Assembly (NCBI GenBank): GCA_001414485.1
Contig: LLEY01000115.1
Span: forward strand, 1 to 64,000
DNA: 64,000 nucleotides
Direction of reading: 5' to 3'
DNA from: Calycina herbarum
Lineage: Eukaryota; Ascomycota; Leotiomycetes; Helotiales; Pezizellaceae
The notes beneath the pieces are model-generated. The model made no database searches. It was not told where the DNA came from and saw only the letters and a list, made by a program, of their open reading frames with translations. Made by a program: the position numbers and the translations under genes. Below are positions 12,935 through 23,500 of the stretch, in pieces. Within the stretch, counting starts at the first letter, position 1. Each line of letters begins with the position of its first letter.

Positions 12935-14611
12935 ATGTCTGGAATCGTCAACAAGGTCAAGAATGCGTTGCATTCGGACAACACAGCTACTGGTACTCAT
13001 ACCACGACCACAGGAACTCATCCAACCGGAACCCACACCACAGGTACAACTGGAGGATTGACCGGTACTGACCACACCACTCATGCAACCGGCGGCTCAG
13101 GTCTCACTGGACACTCCACACACAACCCAAATACCACTGGTATCACAGGTGCCGGACATTCGGGAAATACCACCGCTGGTCCACACAAGGTAATTTATTC
13201 CTTTCCTGTAGCTTGAATAGTAGCTAACAGTTTTTTCAAGAGTGATCTCCTCAATAAAACTGATCCCAGAATCGACAGCGATCTTTCGAAGACTGGAGGA
13301 CATGCTCATACCGTTGGAGGCGCTCAAGGTACCCACAACAACGGCTTGACTGGTAACCACACCAGCCATACCACTGGAGGAGGTTTGACCGGAGCTCATA
13401 ACACTACCCACACCACTGGCAGTGGATTAACCGGATCTTCTCACCCAACTTCTCACACAACCACAGCTGGACCACACAGCGTTTGTTCTCCCCTTTCCAA
13501 ATTCTCGAAATTGGTAATTGACGATCTATAGAACAATTTGCTTAACAAGGCCGACCCAACTGGTAAGTTTTCTCTCGGATGAGTATCGGATGTTAGTTAA
13601 CACTCGAAAGTTGATAGCGACTTGAGCAAGGCCACACACGGTAGAGACCACACAGTCGGAAACACCCACACAACCACAGGCCACAACACTTCAGGTCTCT
13701 CTGGCACACACGCTGGAAACACACACGGTACTCACACTGGCACAACTGGTGGACTTTCATCTTCAACTAATGCAGGCCCGCACAACGTTTGTTCTCCTTC
13801 TCCCCCACAACTTGCATAGCAACTGATATATCTTCAGGCAAACATTGCCAACAAGGCCGATCCCCTCGTGGACAGCGATCTCGACGGGCGTGGAAACAGA
13901 CATGGTGCCGCGACTGGAGGAGTCCTTGGAACATCCGGCTCTCACGCTACTCCAGGCTCTGGTACGGCTCAAAACACCGCAGGACCCCGTACGTATTGCC
14001 TTTGTTTCTTGTTGAATCCCTATTCCTGGCGGTCAGGAGCATAATCATGGCTCTCGGCTCCTGGATAATCGAGAGAAACATCTGCTAACTTCTCCAAGAC
14101 AACAGCGACCTCCTGAATAAATTAGATCCGAGGGTGAGTACCCAGTTTCTCTGAGTAAAATGTCTCCTTTGGGTAAATCCTAGAGCTGAGACATTCCCCG
14201 TTCTCGAAGTTCTATAATAAGCCTTGAAACTCTTACTCATCCTACTCCTTATCCATTCCTAAAGAAATGTACTAACTCCGAGATTCTGTAGGTTGATAGT
14301 AACCTTGACGGATCTAAAACCATCGGAAATGCTACCCATAAGTAAGGAAATGATCTTCTAGAGGTTCGCACCAATATCTTTTATCCACCGAACCCTCTAC
14401 TTCACTCCACATTCCTTGAATTTTATACTAACGATTCTTCAGAGATACAACCTCGTCTACGCATAAGGACGTTCAGGATGCTTCCCAAGTACCTCCATCA
14501 GTTTTCGCTGCTCACAAAGGCGAGCCCGAGATTTTGCATGGAGATCACTCTTATGATCGTGCTGGCAGACATGGTTCTCTCTCTCATCAGGAAAAGTACT
14601 CTGGTATCTAA
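12935..14611 (+). CDS. Gly/Thr/His-rich repeat protein with AGPH-type repeat units
   Basis: Eight exons (12935-13189, 13241-13480, 13532-13562, 13611-13786, 13838-13988, 14099-14133, 14292-14341, 14443-14611) give 368 aa with all phases matching. The protein has a short N-terminal segment (MSGIVNKVKNALHSD), then repeated blocks of low-complexity GTHTTG/GLTG sequence. Each block ends in AGPH and is followed by (S/N)-x-L-x-NK-x-DPR-VDSDL. Five such junctions are visible: after AGPHK, AGPHS, AGPHN twice (the second as AGPH joined to NSDLLNK) and a final VDSNLDG. Low-complexity, hydrophilic and almost Cys-free, it resembles fungal stress/LEA-like or conidiation-associated proteins, probably disordered and cytosolic. 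I cannot assign a function. The introns lie inside the repeats, at or near AGPH and at DP|VDSDL, suggesting growth by exon-unit duplication. Confidence 0.85.
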
Positions 14612-15540
14612 TCGATATCAGGTGTCATATGCTTTTTTACGATCGCCTTCATCATGATACCATGGATTTCGACTGTTTTCTCCCCTTCTTTTTATTTGTA
14701 CAATACCAATGGTCTTTGGGTTTGATCGTGCGTCGATCCTGAAATTGCATGACTGGCATGGGCATGGGATTTTTAGCTAGCTAGTTAGATGATAATGGCT
14801 AGGTTGATTCCTTGACGAGACGTTCTTTTGCGATGTGAGATTGTGATGTGAATAATCAGATATCATACTGTTTGGTCCTGGAGAATGAGATTGTCTTGTT
14901 GAGGTAATAGTCTATTACCACATTCATTCGGTTGTTTACTTGTATCTTTTGTGTCCGTAAGATACACTTACTGCAGAAGCACGATTAGCACCGTCGGACC
15001 GAATATTGAAGAACGGACCGAGGAGCGGATATCACCGGAGAGTTCAACTAAGCTTTTGTCTCATATTGTTTAAGTTATCTCGGGTAATCAACTGAATTAG
15101 TTACTTTGAATATTCTCGAATCAGCTTTTGAACTTAGTGATTTATTCACATAATCTGATTGTGAATGTGCCAAAATTCTCAAGAGTCTGGAGAGTTTAAG
15201 TTATTACTCGAGATGATTCAACTTAATAATTGAAGTTAATCTCAGAGAATGAAACTAATTAACTTAGATAAATAGATTCAGATAATCGTTTAAGCCCTCT
15301 CGCTTAATTAGTAACGATCTAAGTAAATATTACGAAATCCAAAGAAGTATTAGCTTCTCTAACTAAGAGCGATGAGCTAGTGGCTAGAGTTCGCAAGTAC
15401 TTTATATATAGGTATAAAATTTTTATAAAAGCAAATCCATATCTCGTAGTTACTAAAAATAACGAGGAAGATGTTAACAATGACAAGACTTATACATTTA
15501 TCTAAGTTATTATCAAATAAGCTAATATTTCTATTGACAG
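14612..15540. other. 3' flank passing into AT-rich transposon island
   Basis: The first about 320 bp are an ordinary 3' flank. From about 15050 composition shifts to AT-rich DNA with short direct repeats around AATTAACTT and AGTTATT. No gene is seen. Confidence 0.5.
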
Positions 15541-16215
15541 GCATCACGGGACGAGCGCTAAGCGGGTGGAAGAACTAGAGCAGATGTACCAGGAGCGAAC
15601 CCCAGAAAAGCTTGCTAAGGTATAGCTAGTACGATTCCGCGTATAGAAGTACAAATGTGCGGATTACCTGCAGAGTGGAAGCTTCTCGTGGAGCGTCCCT
15701 TCTACTTCCCACTCAGAATCGAGGGAGAGGAATATATAGAGAGACTAAAAACTGTCAAGAGCACCTACGCTGTCTCGCAGAACGCTTAGGCTTGAAGCGC
15801 AACGCGACAAGCGCAATTCTGCGAAAGCGAGTCGGCCAATATTACACCAACCGAAAGAAGTCTGACGGCTGACGAGTTCCGCAGCGAAAATCACACTTTG
15901 GTTTTGCGACAAGGAGACTGAGACTGAGACTGCCACGGGCGCAACACCATGCAAAGGGTCATCTCTGGGCCTGGCGAAATACATGCCTGTCGCGAGATTG
16001 ACCCCTGCAAGCAATGACGAACGCAAGGTCAAGCCCTTCAAGCAAGCACAATTGGATGAAGGGACAAAGCCCGGGGTGCTTAAAGTCGACACGATGGGCT
16101 GGCTCGTGGAGGGTCTGAAGGACAAGGATTCCGTCTTCTCCGAGGCGCGAATGATAGCGTACCACTACCGGCACTATGAGGAATTTGAGACTTGTCGTTA
16201 TATAAGTGAATAAGC
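15541..16215 (+). pseudogene. Normal-composition islet with a broken reading frame, unidentified
   Basis: About 675 bp of normal GC sit between AT-rich DNA and the first pogo-like element. Two plus-strand frames are coding-like. One, 15657-15872, contains LRCLAERLGLKRNATSAILR, which looks like a helix-turn-helix of SAP type. The other, 15983-16213, is hydrophilic and ends in a Tyr/His-rich segment. Between and before them are stops and frame changes, so it is a fragment. It could be a host gene piece trapped beside the transposons or a transposon fragment that escaped RIP. I do not recognise the family. Confidence 0.35.
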
Positions 16216-16319
16216 CTCTGACTTATATCCATCCACGTGATTAGTACGCTAGCACCACGCTAGTACAAGTATAAATAGTCGTACTTTGTATACCTAGAAT
16301 AATAATAGAGAATATAATA

Positions 16320-16371
16320 TAACGTACATCACAAGCGAACCCGACAGATAAGCGAACCCGACACTTTAACG
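16320..16371 (+). repeat. Left terminal inverted repeat of pogo-1
   Basis: This 52-bp repeat holds two tandem copies of the core AAGCGAACCCGACA, probably the double transposase binding site. It pairs with 18369-18420. Confidence 0.9.
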
Positions 16372-16998
16372 CGCTTGCATAACTACTCCACCAAACACTT
16401 AATATCTCTATGATAAAACATGCCATAGGAAGACGACGAAAGGAAAATCATTCTAGCCCTCTAGGCTATATAAAACGACCCAAAGTTAAGCGCTCGAGCA
16501 GTAGCAAAGATATATTCTTATAGTTATTATAAGCTTAGTTCTCGTAAACTTAGTATTCTTCTATAACGCGATATTTTAGCTAACTTACGGAAATTAACTG
16601 ACTTAGAGGAATTAGTACTTGTTTAATATATACTCGACTTAGCTACTAAAGGATTTCCTCTCTAGTTATCTATTATTAAAGATATAGTAAATCGACTACT
16701 CGCGATATACGACGCGTTACGCGTTAGTAAACATTAGGCTTTTAACTTTGTTAAGCGCTATCTAGAGCTCTAGACACGCTTCTAGTATAAATACGACTAC
16801 TAGAGAGCTAAGTACGAAGATCTAGAAGTTATTCGTAGCTGGTTTAAGCTTATATAGAATATAATTATAAAGTATAGAATTAATAAAGTAGATATCTACA
16901 ACTTTAACGAGACCGAGTTTATAATAGACGTTATCTCAACTATAATAGTTATAATAAGCTTAGAAGAGCGTATAAAAGCGAAAAGAATATAGACTAGT

Positions 16999-17230
16999 TG
17001 TTACGATCTATATCTGAAGGCAAAGGCATAAGAGTATATATGTATATATTCGAGAATTTAAAGCTACAGTTCTAAGAACGAGGGAATGCGGAATATATAC
17101 CCTACGAAAAAGGGGTATTCCTGCTAACTGTAAAGAGTCTTTAATCTCGTCATAAATCCGTCCAAGCGTTGCGGCTCTGACGGTCACGTGTAGGACCGAG
17201 AATCACGTGTTACGGACCAGCGCCGTAACA
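16999..17230. mobile_element. 232-bp solo-LTR-like insertion inside pogo-1
   Basis: The segment begins TGTTACG and ends CGTAACA and is flanked by the 5-bp direct repeat CTAGT (16994-16998 and 17231-17235). It interrupts the pogo transposase frame, which resumes directly after it. The TG...CA ends and 5-bp duplication fit a solo LTR; the ends resemble those of the gypsy LTRs in this window (TGTTACG). Its right half keeps normal composition, as expected for a piece too short or too young for heavy RIP. Confidence 0.8.
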
Positions 17231-18368
17231 CTAGTAATTAGGAATAGGTTATAGTAATTTAGAGTATTAATTCTCAAGGCTAGAACGTCCCGCTATTTAT
17301 AGTTATTATAGAGAAAAATCACCTAGTCTCTTAGTATTAAAACAGTAGATTTCTATCTAACTAGGTAATCGCTACTACTAATAATAGTTAGACTATAAAT
17401 AAGAAGAATATAGATTAGATTTAGTATTTTAAGAAGTATATAAAGCCTTGAACTATTAGTGTTTTTCGTCTATTAGTCTTCGACGGTTATAAGAGCTACT
17501 ACTTAGACGAGTTTAAAGAGTACTATAAGGAATATAATATTATTACTCTTTATATACTCGCTTATTCTTCTTATATACTCTAGCTACTTAATATTAGATG
17601 TTTTAGCTCTCTAAAACAGGTATATAGTCGGTAAATTAAAGATATAATATAGGCTAATATTTCCTATATTACTAAGAACGACTTCTTTCCCGTCTTCTAT
17701 ACTATATTTAATATTATAATAACTAAAAGTAATATTTAAGAAGGGTTCTAGGGAGCTAGACTTCTTCTATTCGACTCTAAGAGTATAATATCTACGCTTA
17801 ATCTTAAGTTAAAGACGCCTACGCTTATAAACTCCTGCCTAGGTACCGCTTAACCTTAGGTTTCCTAGACGCTAAATAACCTAACTAAAGTTATATTATA
17901 AACTATATTAATCAAAAATCGAATTACCTACTACTAGAATAGCTCTCTAACTAATATTTACAAGGCTGTTAACTAGTTTACAAAGGGTATATTAAAAATT
18001 ATATATTAGCTAGTAATATTAAAAGCCGAGAACCAGAGTCTTCGACAGATAAACAAAGCACTTAGTAAGCGTCGGAGAGCTAAGAAAACACGTCTACGAT
18101 AAGGAGGATCACTTAGCTAACGAGAAGCAGAGGATCTATAGAACGAGAGAGATATTAGATATTAAGTAGAATAAGAAATAAGAGTAATTATTAGTCGGAA
18201 GCTAGGGGAAGAAACACGTATACGGCGCTATAGTAACTGTAGATAGACTAGGTATAATATACTTACTTATAGAATAATAGAAGAGGTATCTAAGGAAGAA
18301 GAATCCGAGTAGTTTTAATTAATTATAGGTGTTATAGTTGAATTATCGTGGTTTTTATTAGAGGTATA

Positions 18369-18420
18369 CGTTAAAGTGTCGGGTTCGCTTATCTGTCGGG
18401 TTCGCTTATAATATACGTTA
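18369..18420 (-). repeat. Right terminal inverted repeat of pogo-1
   Basis: This is the inverse of 16320-16371, with three C/T differences near the outer end and the core AAGCGAACCCGACA doubled. The outer TA is the usual pogo/mariner target dinucleotide. Confidence 0.9.
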
Positions 18421-19404
18421 GTAAAATACTAAGTTACGATTTTATCTAACTATAAGAACCTTAGAACATTTACGACGACTAAGGAACTTATAACTAGACA
18501 GTTAGCTAGATAGGTAGAAATATTAGAAGAGTTTAATATTATTATTCGTTATATAAAAGAAACGTTAAACGCTTAAGCTAATATTCTTAGCTGGAAACCT
18601 AGATACGAGGGAAATAAGAAATTTAAGAAAATTATAATTCTAAAAACTCTTAAGAATAAGGACTTAGCCTCTATAATTTATAAAATTACTACTATTAGAA
18701 ATAATAATCTATAGAGAAAAAAGATATAATAGATATAGGAAAAGGATTAGCTAGAGTTAACTAAATAGAGAGATATATTATCTAACCTAGTTTAGAGAAG
18801 GGATTTCGCCGACGTTTACTATACTACGAATAAGCGTAATAATAGAGAAAGATATAGAAATAGGAAGTTATAGGTTTTGAAGTTATATATAAGAGAATTT
18901 ATTAAGGAATATTATTTAGTACTAGCTTATAAATACTAGAGAGTTCGTCGAACTCTTTAGAGAATAAGATAATACTACTATATTAATTAGTTATCTATAA
19001 TAGTTAAGAAGGTAATAGTAGAATATAATACCTATACTAGGAATAAGGCTTCCTACTATACTTCTTATAGATAGATAAACACTACTCTAATACTATAAAT
19101 ACCTTAGAAATTAATATCTATAGATTTTATTATTAAATTACTAAAATCTAAAGATCTAATAATAGGAGTTAAGTATAACTTAATCTTAGTTATTATAAAA
19201 TAACTTATAAAGTATATAATTCTAATAGTATATATAGAATTAAGTATAGCTGAAGAATTAGTATTCGTATTTCTTAGAGAAGTAGTCTTAAAATATAGAT
19301 TACTAGAAGAAATACTCTTAGATAGAAATAAACTCTTTACTTTAAAATTTTAGATTACTCTTATAAAACGACTAAGTGTGAAAAGAAAGCTTTTTATAGC
19401 TTTT
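18421..19404 (+). mobile_element. Ty3/gypsy element e0, fragment 1 (RNase H and integrase)
   Basis: Plus-strand remains of pol: an RNase H segment (DYKNLRTFTTTKELTTRQL near 18450) followed by integrase, all with many in-frame TAG/TAA. The 5' part of the element, including its left LTR, gag and RT, is missing at the junction with pogo-1. The fragment stops at CTTTT (19400-19404), where the reversed element e1 entered; it resumes at 26693. Confidence 0.85.
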
Positions 19405-19866
19405 TATAACGAAACTCAAACGAACTAAACAAAGATAACTAAGTCTTAAAGGTTAGTATATAGATAAGAAGTATAGATATACTAGGTTATTTACTTAGAA
19501 GTGAACTCGTTACTTATATTAAAGATATTAAATAAGATAATAAGATTAATAACTAAAGTTAAGTACGAAGCTCTTATTTAATAGCAGACGTGCTAGTCTT
19601 ATATAGAATCTTTATTCTTAAGTATATTACTTATATTACTTACGTCGCTCGCGTTGCTTACGATTAAGATGATTAGAGTAATATAGGCGATTATGTTATA
19701 TAACTATATATAACTTCTAATATTACTATAATAGTAAGATTCTGAAATTCTAAATATTCTTTATATTACTGATTTTCTTCTATATTACCTTCTATTCCTA
19801 GATATTATACTTCGTTCTATTAGAACGCTATCTAGACTACTTACTATATAACCGTGGTTCGTGATA
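19405..19866 (-). repeat. 3' LTR of e1
   Basis: This 462-bp direct repeat pairs with 26231-26692. In element sense the LTR begins TGTTACGAACC and ends CGTTATA (CGTTACA before RIP). This copy carries more TA than its partner, differing mainly by transitions. Confidence 0.9.
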
Positions 19867-20043
19867 CTATCTCCTTCTTAGACTAGCGTATCCCTACGCT
19901 TAAGTATAGCCTAAGAAAATATCGTTAAGAGGCTAGCGGCCTCTCTAGTTCTTATTATGTTATTAACACCTCTTCTAAAAGATAAGCTTAAATAATATAA
20001 AACTCTTAACACTCTTTAAATCGAACGTTTAAGACGTGAAATA

Positions 20044-20520
20044 ATTCCTTATACTTGTTATATAAATACGAAAACTAGTTGTTAATATATTAGCGTTCTT
20101 AGTAGTTTTAAATACTCTAAGTATACTAGGAAGAGTAAATCTTACGATGTTGAATTATAAAATCGAATACTCTTAATTTTTAAGTAGGAATCTATTAATA
20201 CTTAGAAGCAGCGGTTATAGTAGGAGGAAGAGACAGCTTATAAGGTTTAAGAAGAAGCTATGTAGAAAATCCTTCGCTTGCGAAAATAATAACGCTTCCT
20301 TATAGAGCGGGAGTAAGAGATACTCCGTTGTAGTCTTACTAACCTATAAGAGCTTAATAAAGCTAATAAGAAGGAAAGAGTAGAGAAGAAGAAAGAAGAG
20401 AGGGAATTAGAGATTGCCTAGCTAGCGGCCTCTTCTTCTTTTAGTAACCCTGCTTTTGTTACTAAGCTGACTCTTGATTTAGCTTTCTTCGAAGCTTTCT
20501 CTTCTAACTATGAGATATAG
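20044..20520 (+). pseudogene. Antisense six-Cys/coiled-coil reading frame of e1
   Basis: This frame runs opposite to gag-pol, between the chromodomain and the 3' LTR. Cys or Tyr codons (TGT, TAT, TAC; a Cys codon becomes Tyr by RIP) stand at C-x2-C-x6-C-x10-C-x2-C-x6-C spacing between 20050 and 20145. A Lys/Glu/Arg-rich stretch follows (20215-20420), including EEAM-KILRLRK and KKERVEKKKEERE, likely a coiled coil. It ends at TAG 20518. Internal stops are mostly TAG/TAA. The Cys spacing is that of fungal Zn2Cys6 DNA-binding clusters. Related frames occur in e0, e2 and e4. Confidence 0.6.
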
Positions 20521-23500
20521 GTAACCTTGGGTTTTAGTAGTAGAACTTCTAAAGTTCTTTTAAGTAATAGTTAAGATTACTTTTTAGCTCTTAAGTGTTT
20601 TCTAAGTATAGGTAATCTAACTATTTAATTAAGTACTTAACCTGTCTTCTAACTAGTTTATAGTTAAGAATCCTCTTAACTTCGTACTCGACGTTTAGGT
20701 TTACTAGTTGAATTTCTATAATTAGAGCTAGTAGTGCTCTTAATAGTACTAGTTCGAGTAAGGATATATAGAATACTAGGTAGATGTTTATTGTTTTTAG
20801 TAGTGTTAATTTATAATTTAAAGGTCTTTTAACTTGTTTAATTTTAAATAGTCTAAGTTTTTTATAATCTAGTTTATTACTTAGTCTTTTTATATTAATG
20901 TTTTTTTATACTAAGTAGACTTTATCCTCTTCTTTTAGTATTAGCTTCTAACTACGTTGTTTATTATAGTAGTATACGTTTCTTTCTACTATAAATTATA
21001 GGTCTTCTATAAGTTTCTTATATAGACTCTTGATTTTTAAGACGTGAATATAAGTAAGTTAGTTGTCGATGGTTATAGATAGTAGTTCTCGATATATTAT
21101 TAATTTATATCTAAAGTTAATATAGAATAGTATAATAAGTATTATTTCTATTACTAAACTATTATAGATAAACTATTCTAAGGGTAGTAGTTCTACCTAG
21201 TTGTTTTATTAGTAGTTTATATAATAATAAAGGTATATTTTAACTACTTAATTTATCTATTTATTTCCTCTATTTATTTAAAAGTGAAAAGCTGTTAAAA
21301 GCTTTCTTTTTATACCTAGTTATTTTATAAGAGTAATCTAAAATTTAAAAGTAAAGAGTTTATCTCTATCTAAGAGTATTCCTTTAGATAGTCTATATCT
21401 TAAGACTACTTCTCTAAGGAATATAAATACTAATTCCTTAGCTATACTTAACTTTATATATACTACTAAAATTATATATTTTATAAGTCGTTCTATAATA
21501 ACTAGGATTATATTATACTTAACTCTTATTATTAGATCTTTAGATTTTAATAATTTAATAATAAAATCTATAGATATTAATTTCTAAGGTATTTATAGTA
21601 TTAGAGTAGTGTTTATCTATCTATAAGAAGCATAGTAGGAAGCCTTATTCCTAGTATAGGTATTATATTCTACTATTACCTCCTTAACTATTATAGATAA
21701 TCGATTAACATAGTAGTATTATCTTATTTACTAAAGGGTTCTACGAATTCCTTAGTAGCTATAAGCGAGCGTAGTATAGTATTCTTATATAAATTCTTTT
21801 ACGTATAAGCTAGGAACCTATAATTTCCCTTTTATATACTAGTTATAACCTTTATATATATTTTGAATTTTATCTATCTAGATATTATTCGTTGTTACTA
21901 TCTTATATATAGTAGGTACTAAATCTCTATTCTTAAGAGTTTTTAAGATTATAATCTTCTTATACTCTTTATTTCCCTTATATCTAGGTTTTTAGCTAAG
22001 AGTATTAGCTTAAGTATTTAACGTTCCTTTTATATATTATATAATAATATTAAATCCTTCTAATATTTCTAACTATCTAGCTAATTATCTTATTATAAGC
22101 TTCTTAGTTATTATAAACGTTCTAAGGTTCTTATAGTTAGATAAAACTATAACTTAGTATTTTACTAGCTATAGATAAATTCTCTAGTATTCTAAAGCTA
22201 ATACTATAGTAAGTAATTCTTTATTAAATATACTATAGTTTTATTATACTAGATTAAATATTTTTAAATAATATATAATAAATATAAGTTTTCTCTTATT
22301 ATTTAGTTATAGGTAAATCGTATCTACTACTATATCTAAGGCGTCTATTTTAATTATACTAGGTTTATCTATAAACTTTACTTTAATTTTCTAAAAAGCA
22401 TCCTTTACTTATTTATTCTATATAAACTTAATAGCTTTTTTAACTAGTACTAATATTAGTTTAGTAATCTTTATATAGTCTTAGATAAACAGATAGTAAA
22501 AGTTTATAAATCTAAAGAAGGACTATATATCTTTTACATTCTCTAGTAACTTCTAGTTTAAGATGTCTTAGATCTTTACTAGATCTATTTCTATTTTCTC
22601 TAAGCTAAATACCTATCTTAAGAAAAGTGTCTAAGTTACTCTAAACTCGTATTTCGAGAGTTTTAACTAGGAGTTTACTTTTATAAGTTATTATAAAACT
22701 TCTTTAATATATTCCTTATATTCTTCTTCTTTTTCTAAAAAGATTAATATATTATCTAGATAATAGATTACTATTACTTTTAGAAGATCTTTTAAAATAT
22801 TATTATTTTATCTCTAATATATAGCTAGTATATTATAGAGTCTAAATAGTATAACTATATATTTATAAAAGCCTAATAATAAAGTAAATACTATCTTCTA
22901 TTTATCTCTGACTTTTATTTATATAAGTCTATAAGCGTTTTATTAATCTAGTTTCGTAAATCGTACTACCTTACCTAACTTATTCTATAAGTATTAGCCT
23001 AGTAGCAGCGGATAAGCGTCCTTAACTATAGTATAATTTACTTCTTAGTAATTAATATATACTCTTCTATCTAAGTCGTCTTTCTTCTTAATAATAAGTA
23101 TATTTAAGGTAATTAGTAACTTAGATCTTCTAATATATCTCTTCTTAATATCTTCTTTTATATAACTTTCTATTCTCTATAGGCTTTTCTAGTTATATAA
23201 CCGAAGCTTCTACTTCGAGAGATAATAACCCTCTTTTAATTTAATCTTATAATCTTATAAGCAATGTTCTAGTAAAGCTTATAAGTCTTCTAGGTTTTTA
23301 AACAAAGCTTTAAATTCTCTATATTATATAGGTATTTCGTTATTAGCTTTCTTACTAACCTATAGAGAACTCTAGGCAAGGTGTCCTAGTGCTTTAGAAG
23401 AGATAGCGCTAATCTTATTCTAGTCTTAAAGTTATAAACACGAACCTACGTATTTATATTAACTAAAAGTTATTATTCTAGCTTTCTAGTTAATTTCTAG

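Larger units (their letters stand above)
16320..18420 (+). mobile_element. Fot1/pogo-like DNA transposon, RIP-degraded (pogo-1)
   Basis: The element is bounded by 52-bp terminal inverted repeats (16320-16371 and 18369-18420) that include a TA at each outer end; 49 of 52 positions match and all mismatches are C/T. It is 2101 bp including a 232-bp later insertion. The plus strand carries a ruined pogo-family transposase. A YNFNETEFII segment near 16905 matches the first DDE aspartate region, and LLVFDGYKSYY near 17480 matches the second. Stops are mostly TAG/TAA at Gln/Trp-type positions. The right flank continues as gypsy RNase H sequence. The left flank does not match the expected upstream gypsy sequence, so part of the target was lost or rearranged. 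Confidence 0.85.

Noticed and set aside
12787..13216. Alternative longer start for the repeat protein (frame open from 12755)
   Set aside because: The extension runs through the TATA box and leader; the ATG at 12935 has a good context and starts the conserved-looking segment.
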